Positions 1 through 4,278 of a stretch of DNA of 5,822 nt are shown here, piece by piece. The notes beneath the pieces are model-generated. The model was not told where the DNA came from. It made no database searches and was given only the letters and a program-made list of their open reading frames with translations. Position 1 is the first letter of the stretch. The number at the start of each line of letters is the position of its first letter. Position numbers and translations under genes: made by a program. Source of the stretch: an uncultured Pseudomonadota bacterium (GTDB lineage: Bacteria; Myxococcota_A; UBA9042; CAIXZC01); the NCBI GenBank assembly GCA_937884235.1, contig CALGBT010000124.1, positions 1 through 5,822 of the forward strand, given 5' to 3'.

Positions 1-367
1 CCGACATCCGATAGCGCGTGCCGTTCTCGAAGCCCTTGGACCCGTGCACCACAAACTGTTCCGGCGAAAGCACGTCGCCGGCGGCGGCGCACACCTGCCG
101 GAAGGACTTGGTCGGGACAATCAAGAAGAGCAGCGGCACCGCGGCGATGGCCTCGTGCAGATTATGGGTGGCGCGGATAGAACTGGAGAGCTCGATTCCA
201 GGCAGATATTTCTCGTTGGTATGGCGACCATTAATCTCTTTGGCCTGAGCTGCGCGACGACACCAGAGAGTCACGGCGTGGCCATTCGTGGCAATCATCT
301 GAGCCACGGTCGTCCCCCAGTTGCCGGCACCGAGCACTGCGACCTGCGGTTGTTTGCGCGCACTCAT
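1..367 (-). CDS. gpsA: NAD(P)-dependent glycerol-3-phosphate dehydrogenase GpsA (N-terminal 122 residues, cut by window edge)
   Basis: Cytosolic enzyme that reduces dihydroxyacetone phosphate to sn-glycerol-3-phosphate, the backbone for phospholipid synthesis. Reading the minus strand from the ATG at 367-365 gives an open frame to base 1. Visible GpsA marks: a Rossmann dinucleotide loop GAGNWG at residues 13-18 after the strand VAVL; the family segment N-x-R-H-x-N-x-x-Y-L-P-G at residues 46-57; the VPT turn at 84-86; and HGSKGFE at 108-114, where Lys111 matches the conserved (S/T)KG lysine of the family. About one third of a usual 330-residue GpsA is present and nothing is broken. A strong Shine-Dalgarno (GAGGAGGG, 375-382) sits 7 bases before the start. 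The ATG overlaps the TGA of the upstream acyltransferase gene by 4 bases (ATGA), which implies one transcript and translational coupling. The function is very secure; cofactor preference (NADH or NADPH) cannot be told. Confidence 0.95.
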   Translation of the reverse strand, partial: MSARKQPQVAVLGAGNWGTTVAQMIATNGHAVTLWCRRAAQAKEINGRHTNEKYLPGIELSSSIRATHNLHEAIAAVPLLFLIVPTKSFRQVCAAAGDVLSPEQFVVHGSKGFENGTRYRMS

Positions 368-1983
368 TCGGATTCCCTCCTCGCCGGCGCGGCCAGCGTC
401 TCAAGCCCGTAGCCGTGCAATCGGTTGGCGTAGTAGACAATGAGATTGGCATCGCCGGCGTGCAGCCGAATCCCCTGCCTGCGCACCACGGGAATCGTGT
501 GGTAGGTGCCGAAGCTGCGCAGCCCATCGCGCAGAATCGCCCGCACATCGCCAGTGGTCAACACTTCGTCCAGACGCACACGGCCCTCTCCGGCCAGCAG
601 CCGGAGACGTTGGAGGAGGTTGCCCAGGTGCTGCTCAACTTCCCGCTGTTCGAGGCTGGTCTCGGGAGTGACGGTCCGCAGAAAACGGTAGAGGTCCATC
701 TCTGGTGTCCGCGCCCGCAACAGGTGGAGCATGGACAACGCCAGCAGATGGGTCGAGAAGATGACGTTGTTGCTGAGAAACTCCTCGGCCACCCGATTAG
801 CCAGGTCACGGGTATACTCAGCATCCCGCACCGGGTCCAGTTCGTACCGCCCATCGACCATCAGGTAGCGTGAGGGGTCGACCAATCGTCCCTTCGGGTC
901 ACGGGAGTCCCCCCGCTCATCGACCCGGTTGCCGAAGGGGTCCATGGGTTGCCCCACCGAAACAACGATGCGCTGCTCCAGCCCCATGAGCCCCTTGAGG
1001 AAGTCGAACCAGCGCCGCAGCTGCGAGAACTCATCGTCCTCGATAATGTAGCGGGACCGGCCGGCCTGCTGGAAGTGGTCATTGATCAGGGTCGAGGCCT
1101 CCAGCACCAACGGATAGGAAATGTTGCAGGGGATGACGTAGATGCGCGGCCTGGCTTTGCCATTCTTCAGATTGTGCAGATAGGCGGAAACGGTGGTGCC
1201 GAGCAGCCCCTTCTTCAGATTCCGCTCCACCAGATTGGAGCGGCAGCGCGTGCCGCCGGGGAAGAAGAGATTGTTGTTGCCAAATTCCAGGGTGACCCCC
1301 GCATATTCTTTGAGCAGTTCCCGGTAGAGTGGGTCAGTCTTGCGCCGGTCGACGGTGTAGGCCCCCAGGTTGCGCATGAAGAAACCGATGACTGGATTGG
1401 AGAAGAGGTTCAAGCCCGCGCCGTAAGTCACCGGTGGCAGCCCCAGGCGGTAGATGGTGTAACCCATGACCACGGAATCGAGGTTCGAAGAGTGCGTCGG
1501 GGCGAAAACCAACGTCCCCTGCCCGTCCAGCTTGCGCAGCAACTCGACCTCGCCCTGGACCACAATACGATCTTCGATGGAGGGCAGGCGGCCCAGCTTC
1601 GTCGCCATCTTCAGGGGGGAGAGACCGCTGAGCATACCGGTAAGGGCGATGGGGAGTGCCCGGGTTGCCACGCCGTAGACAGCAGGGCTGAAATGGCCGG
1701 TGATTTCTTCTACGTAGCGCTCCAGGATGCTCCGCAGCAACTCCTTCTCCCGGGCCACGTTGGCCTTGGGCAGGGCCCGGCGGATCTTCCCGTAAAACGC
1801 CTTCTCCACGTCCGGCTGATGCGAACCGCCGTTCTGACGCAACCGCTCCCGCTCATGGTAGAGCGTCTCGTTGATGACCTCCGACAAGGGGCGGCCACTG
1901 GGACGCCGCGCCTCCGCCAGCCGGCCGTCAAAGACCCGGGAGATTACCTCCGACCGGATCGCATCCTCATGCTCCTTGCGCAT
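364..1983 (-). CDS. PlsB-like glycerolipid acyltransferase (glycerol-3-phosphate O-acyltransferase family), 539 aa
   Basis: Membrane-associated acyltransferase of the PlsC/PlsB superfamily that esterifies glycerol-3-phosphate, or possibly lysophosphatidate, on the way to phosphatidic acid. The four family blocks are visible in order. Block I is H164-x4-D169 (THSSNLDS), the catalytic pair. Block II runs 188-214 from GAGLN to GAYTVDRR and carries the basic substrate-contact residues. Block III is FFPGGTRCRS (240-249). Block IV, 281-296, is IYVIPCNISYPLVLEA with Pro285. At 539 residues it is shorter than E. coli PlsB (about 807) but much longer than PlsC, with an extra N-terminal helical part (1-150) and C-terminal part (380-539), as in PlsB-type enzymes. 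Odd point: the glutamate usual in block III (F-x-E-G) is Gly243 here. Start: ATG preceded by AGGGAG (1989-1994) at 5 bases. It is the first gene of an operon with gpsA (ATGA overlap), which makes glycerol-3-phosphate the likeliest acceptor. Superfamily certain; GPAT versus AGPAT is inferred. Confidence 0.9.
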   Translation of the reverse strand: MRKEHEDAIRSEVISRVFDGRLAEARRPSGRPLSEVINETLYHERERLRQNGGSHQPDVEKAFYGKIRRALPKANVAREKELLRSILERYVEEITGHFSPAVYGVATRALPIALTGMLSGLSPLKMATKLGRLPSIEDRIVVQGEVELLRKLDGQGTLVFAPTHSSNLDSVVMGYTIYRLGLPPVTYGAGLNLFSNPVIGFFMRNLGAYTVDRRKTDPLYRELLKEYAGVTLEFGNNNLFFPGGTRCRSNLVERNLKKGLLGTTVSAYLHNLKNGKARPRIYVIPCNISYPLVLEASTLINDHFQQAGRSRYIIEDDEFSQLRRWFDFLKGLMGLEQRIVVSVGQPMDPFGNRVDERGDSRDPKGRLVDPSRYLMVDGRYELDPVRDAEYTRDLANRVAEEFLSNNVIFSTHLLALSMLHLLRARTPEMDLYRFLRTVTPETSLEQREVEQHLGNLLQRLRLLAGEGRVRLDEVLTTGDVRAILRDGLRSFGTYHTIPVVRRQGIRLHAGDANLIVYYANRLHGYGLETLAAPARRESE

Positions 1984-2017
1984 TCATACTCCCTAAGTCA
2001 TGGATTCCGTCCCGACA

Positions 2018-2046
2018 CAAATAGCACCCGCCGCCAGCGAAGGCAA
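2018..2046 (-). promoter_or_regulatory. Candidate sigma70-type promoter for the acyltransferase-gpsA operon
   Basis: On the minus strand TTGCCT (2041-2046, 4 of 6 matches to TTGACA) is followed after 17 bases by TATTTG (2018-2023, 3 of 6 matches), with a TG one base upstream of the hexamer, as in extended -10 promoters. This would give a leader of roughly 25-30 bases before the ATG at 1983. The boxes are weak individually; optimal spacing and the TG motif are the support. Confidence 0.35.
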
Positions 2047-2082
2047 CCGCGCGTGTGCGAGGGCGGCTGTCGATGCGGGGTA

Positions 2083-2111
2083 CCCACGGCGGCAGCGTAG
2101 CGAGCCGTGGG
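2083..2111. repeat. Inverted repeat, 8-bp perfect stem (CCCACGGC / GCCGTGGG)
   Basis: CCCACGGC at 2083-2090 is the exact reverse complement of GCCGTGGG at 2104-2111, around a 13-base loop. No T tract follows on either strand, and it lies between divergent genes, so a rho-independent terminator is unlikely. A GC-rich stem next to further stems resembles REP-type intergenic elements, but a second copy is not in this window. Confidence 0.6.
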
Positions 2112-2135
2112 CTGTCGGGCACCGACGGTGACTGT

Positions 2136-2220
2136 CACGACACGGTCCAGGTGGTGCGACGCGGCCCCCTGCTCGGCGAGGCCAAGCCTCGCCTGCCGCG
2201 GGGGGCAACCCGTGTCAGTG
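2136..2220. repeat. Nested fold-back (three stacked stems), possible structured RNA or palindromic element
   Basis: Three stems nest in one 85-base segment. Outer: 2136-2145 (CACGACACGG) pairs with 2210-2220, ten base pairs with a single bulged A at 2217. Middle: GCCCCC (2164-2169) with GGGGGC (2201-2206). Inner: GGCGAGGC (2175-2182) with GCCTCGCC (2186-2193), eight perfect pairs around a CAA loop. Smaller flanking hairpins are GTCGG/CCGAC (2114-2126), GTGA/TCAC (2128-2138) and CACCGC/GCGGTG (2240-2259). All pairings were read directly from the bases. GC-rich DNA gives chance stems easily, so whether this is a transcribed RNA, a REP-like element or chance is open. No T tract supports termination. 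Confidence 0.5.
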
Positions 2221-2324
2221 CTGCGCGCGGCTGTGTTGGCACCGCCCGTCACTGCGGTGGCCGAGCATGACTGGCGTTGCGCGGATGGGGGCTCTGGGAG
2301 ATACTATCGAGGCGGAGGTGGTCC

Positions 2325-3254
2325 ATGAAAGGCCGATACCTGACCCTGGTTATTGTCATGGCGTTGCTGCTTATTGGAGGCTGCTCCTCTCCCGCCACCT
2401 CAATTGCCGACCTCCAACAAACGTCCGAAATCATTGGCGATGCCTCTGCGCTGCCAGAGACGGCTGCAGCGGAAATTCTCCCCGACATTGGCCCCGTGCA
2501 GGGCGAATTTCTCTTGCTCACATACAATGTAGCGGGCCTCCCCAAAGAGATCTCGGACGAAAAGCCCGAGATCAACAATGCCAAAATCAGCCCCCTGCTC
2601 AACGACTTCGACCTCGTCCTGGTGCAGGAGGACTTCGCCTACCACGGGGACCTCTCGGCCGAGGTGACCCTGCCCTACCAGTCCGCACCACTGCTCATCA
2701 CCGAGACCATGAGCGATGGCCTCAATCGCTTTGCGCGCTTCCCCTTCCCGCCGGTTGAACGCCTCACCTGGGAGGTGTGCAGCGGCATCTTCGACAAGGC
2801 CAACGATTGCCTGACCGCGAAGGGCTTTTCCGTTACCGAGATGGTCCTGGCACCCGATGTCGAAATCTTCGTCTACAACCTGCACATGGATGCCGGCGGC
2901 GATACCGAGGACCGGGCGGCCCGCGCGGCTCAGGTCGATCAGCTCCTGGCCGACATCGCTGCCCGCACCGAGGGGCGAGCCCTGCTCATCGCCGGCGATA
3001 CCAACCTCCGCATGGAACGCCCGGAGGACCAGGCCAGCCTCGACAAGCTTCTCCAGGAAGCCTCCCTCGACGATGCCTGCCGCTCCCTGGAATGCGGCGA
3101 CGAACGCATCGACCGGGTCCTTTTCCGGAGCAGCGAGACCCTGAACCTGACTCCGACCACGTGGTCCATTCCCGGCAACTTCATCGACGAGGATGGCGAA
3201 CCACTCTCCGACCACGACCCGGTCGCGGTACGCTTCGGCTGGACCTCTGACTGA
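2325..3254 (+). CDS. Lipoprotein of the endonuclease/exonuclease/phosphatase (EEP, DNase I-like) superfamily, 309 aa
   Basis: Probable secreted, lipid-anchored metal-dependent phosphodiesterase; the substrate (nucleic acid, sphingomyelin-type lipid or inositol phosphate) cannot be told. Residues 1-19 form a lipoprotein signal (MKGRY, then a hydrophobic run, LLIGG) ending at Cys20, with Ser at +2. The EEP catalytic set is in order: Asn68 in LLTYNVAGLP (64-73), Glu102 in LVLVQED (97-103), His187 and Asp189 in VYNLHMDAGG (183-192), Asp225 and Asn227 in IAGDTNLR (222-229), Asp263 in RIDRVLF (261-267), and Asp296-His297 in LSDHDP (294-299). Four other cysteines (152, 162, 252, 257) could make two disulfides, fitting export. 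The ATG at 2325 is chosen over one 48 bases upstream because GGAGG (2314-2318) lies 6 bases before it and only this start leaves a clean signal peptide. It ends 16 bases from a convergent PLD gene. Fold certain, function open. Confidence 0.9.
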   Translation: MKGRYLTLVIVMALLLIGGCSSPATSIADLQQTSEIIGDASALPETAAAEILPDIGPVQGEFLLLTYNVAGLPKEISDEKPEINNAKISPLLNDFDLVLVQEDFAYHGDLSAEVTLPYQSAPLLITETMSDGLNRFARFPFPPVERLTWEVCSGIFDKANDCLTAKGFSVTEMVLAPDVEIFVYNLHMDAGGDTEDRAARAAQVDQLLADIAARTEGRALLIAGDTNLRMERPEDQASLDKLLQEASLDDACRSLECGDERIDRVLFRSSETLNLTPTTWSIPGNFIDEDGEPLSDHDPVAVRFGWTSD

Positions 3255-3257
3255 TTC

Positions 3258-3299
3258 TCGACCGCGACGACTACCCGAAGCGCGCCCATAAGCGGTCGA
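3258..3299. repeat. Inverted repeat across the convergent gene ends
   Basis: TCGACCGC (3258-3265) is the exact reverse complement of GCGGTCGA (3292-3299), with a 26-base loop that includes the stop codon of the PLD gene. It sits just after the EEP stop codon and could act as a bidirectional transcription barrier. However, the loop is long and there is no T tract on either strand, so it may be chance. Confidence 0.25.
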
Positions 3300-3963
3300 A
3301 CTCCCCCTGGTACTCCCGCACCAGCAGGTCATCGTCCGTCAGCAGGTAGTTCTCCTGGTTCTCCCGCGTTGCTGAGCGAGTCCAGTTGTAGCTTCCGGTC
3401 AGCAACTTGTCGCCGTCGAAAATGGCGAACTTGTTGTGCATGTGGGCATCGGTATCATCGGTGCGCAGGGGCACTCCAGCTTGCAGCATCCGACTGACGT
3501 CAGAGCCCCGGTCATAGGCCTTGTCATTGTCGGTCAAAACCCGCACCACGACACCCCGTGTGTGTGCATCGATAATGGCATCGGCGAGTTCGTTGTGGGT
3601 GATCGTGAAGACGCAGACTGCCAGGGTCTCGCGACATCCCGCCAGCAACTGCACGAGCCGCTCCAGCCCCCCCTCCCCAGGCATGAAATGAGCCTCAGCC
3701 AACCGCGCTCCGGAGATCGTCAACCCCTTGATGGGGCGCAGTACTTTGACCACCTCGTAGAGCCAGTCCAACGACTCCTGCTGCCGCGCATCCTCCAGGC
3801 GACGCCGCACAAGGTCAAAAGCCTCGTGCAGCAAGACACCCTGTTGAACTGACATCGGCCGCAATTCGTCAAGCAGATCGTGCAACATACTCCGCTCGCC
3901 TCGAGAGAGTCGGTCGTCGGCCAGCGTATCTTCCAGGAAGCGGCGTATTGCGGGTACGTCCAT
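3271..3963 (-). CDS. Phospholipase D superfamily protein with one HKD motif (Nuc / mitochondrial cardiolipin hydrolase type), 230 aa
   Basis: Probable phosphodiesterase acting on phospholipid or nucleic acid; one HKD motif per chain implies a homodimer, as known for Nuc, MitoPLD and Zucchini. The motif is HNKFAIFD (His176, Lys178, Asp183), followed by the family segment LLTGSYNWT (187-195, with Gly190, Ser191, Asn193) and NQEN (202-205). The strand-helix VCVFTITHNELADAIIDA (116-133) and GVVVRVLTDND (137-147) complete the fold. Residues 1-80 are a charged, helical N-terminal domain; its LADDRLSRGERSMLHDLL stretch resembles the acidic-turn helix of TerB-like domains, which is inference. There is no signal peptide or membrane segment, so it should be cytosolic. 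Start: ATG at 3963 with GGAG (3969-3972) 5 bases upstream. An in-frame TTG at 4002, also with a GGGAG site, would add 13 residues. A G7 run lies in the frame at 3667-3673. The exact substrate is unknown. Confidence 0.88.
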   Translation of the reverse strand: MDVPAIRRFLEDTLADDRLSRGERSMLHDLLDELRPMSVQQGVLLHEAFDLVRRRLEDARQQESLDWLYEVVKVLRPIKGLTISGARLAEAHFMPGEGGLERLVQLLAGCRETLAVCVFTITHNELADAIIDAHTRGVVVRVLTDNDKAYDRGSDVSRMLQAGVPLRTDDTDAHMHNKFAIFDGDKLLTGSYNWTRSATRENQENYLLTDDDLLVREYQGEFDRLWARFG

Positions 3964-4063
3964 GGTCTCTCCTTCTTCTGTTTTCGCCCAACGGGTGTTC
4001 AAGGATACTCCCTGGGCAGAGGTTGTCCATGATAGGAATTGCGCCGGGAACCATTAGCGCTGT

Positions 4064-4088
4064 CCCTTTCCCACCCACATCCCATCCC
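4064..4088 (-). other. Putative G-quadruplex motif (five GGG tracts on the minus strand)
   Basis: On the minus strand five G3 tracts (complement of CCC at 4086-4088, 4081-4083, 4074-4076, 4070-4072 and 4064-4066) are separated by 2, 4, 1 and 3 bases. This satisfies the usual G3N1-7 rule with one spare tract. It lies on the sense strand for the PLD gene, about 30 bases upstream of that gene's possible -10 box, and touches the base of the adjacent fold-back. Folding in the cell is not shown. Confidence 0.5.
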
Positions 4089-4178
4089 AGCGCCGCCTGT
4101 CAGGGTGGCGCCGCCGTACGCACCACCGGGGTAACAGCCGACAACCCAGAGGCGGCGCCAGGCTGACGCCAGGCGCTG
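4088..4178. repeat. Long imperfect palindrome: 28-base arms around a 35-base centre
   Basis: The arms 4088-4115 and 4151-4178 align without gaps as reverse complements with 22 of 28 Watson-Crick pairs plus one G-T. From the base inward: CAGCGCC with GGCGCTG (7 pairs), a 4x4 internal loop, GTCAG with CTGAC (5 pairs), a 2x2 GG/GG loop, then TGGCGCCGCC with GGCGGCGCCA (10 pairs). The centre (4116-4150) can form its own small GGGT/ACCC stem. No T tract follows on either strand, no gene ends here, and no target duplication is evident. It could be a REP- or MITE-like element, a regulatory fold or a small RNA. Confidence 0.65.
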
Positions 4179-4222
4179 TGTGGAGCGTGCAGAGCGGCTC
4201 CGCAGCATCCCCCTGTTGCTCC

Positions 4223-4251
4223 TTGACTACCAATGCTATGGTTGAGATTAT
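4223..4251 (+). promoter_or_regulatory. Candidate sigma70-type promoter for the cysteine-rich lipoprotein gene
   Basis: TTGACT (4223-4228, 5 of 6 matches to TTGACA) is followed after exactly 17 bases by GATTAT (4246-4251, 4 of 6 matches to TATAAT). The stretch is distinctly more AT-rich than its surroundings. Transcription would begin near 4258, giving a leader of about 20 bases that contains the Shine-Dalgarno. No operator is recognised. Confidence 0.5.
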
Positions 4252-4278
4252 CTACTTTCCTTCCGACGAGGAATGCAA

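Larger units (their letters stand above)
1984..2324. other. Divergent intergenic gap, GC-rich and rich in inverted repeats
   Basis: This 341-base gap separates the acyltransferase operon (leftward) from the EEP lipoprotein gene (rightward). Short frames cross it, but none has a Shine-Dalgarno site, family motif or coding character, so I call no gene. The left 60-70 bases hold the operon promoter and ribosome site. The centre (2083-2259) holds several strong inverted repeats, listed separately. The right end holds a weak -10-like TACTAT (2302-2307) and the Shine-Dalgarno of the lipoprotein gene. I recognise no known riboswitch, 6S, SRP, tmRNA or RNase P signature on either strand. Confidence 0.7.
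3964..4278. other. Divergent intergenic gap with G-quadruplex motif, fold-back and promoters
   Basis: This gap of 315 bases separates the leftward PLD gene from the rightward cysteine-rich lipoprotein gene. From left to right it holds the PLD ribosome sites (and a possible TTG-initiated extension to 4002), a -10-like TATCAT on the minus strand (4029-4034, 5 of 6 matches, but no convincing -35), a five-tract G motif, a 91-base fold-back and a rightward promoter. I see no credible coding frame and no known RNA family in it. Confidence 0.7.

Noticed and set aside
949..2100. Long plus-strand open frame (383 codons) opposite the acyltransferase gene
   Set aside because: It mirrors the codon pattern of the real gene, shows no family motifs and lacks a Shine-Dalgarno; long antisense frames are common in GC-rich coding DNA.
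2175..2193. Rho-independent terminator at the perfect 8-bp hairpin
   Set aside because: No T tract follows on either strand and no gene ends nearby; both neighbours start here rather than stop.
2055..2270. Small frames inside the divergent gap (plus and minus strands)
   Set aside because: They run through the inverted repeats, have no Shine-Dalgarno site and no coherent domain or signal sequence.
2400..3332. Minus-strand open frame (310 codons) opposite the EEP gene
   Set aside because: The opposite strand carries a complete set of EEP catalytic motifs with a lipoprotein signal; the antisense protein has no recognisable features and also overlaps the PLD gene end.
2325..3963. Anti-phage defence pair made of EEP and PLD nucleases
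   Set aside because: The EEP protein is an exported lipoprotein, the genes are convergent rather than co-transcribed, and no sensor, ATPase or other defence partner lies in the window.
4088..4178. Integron attC site
   Set aside because: The arms lack the GTTRRRY / RYYYAAC core ends, and no cassette-like array or integrase is present.
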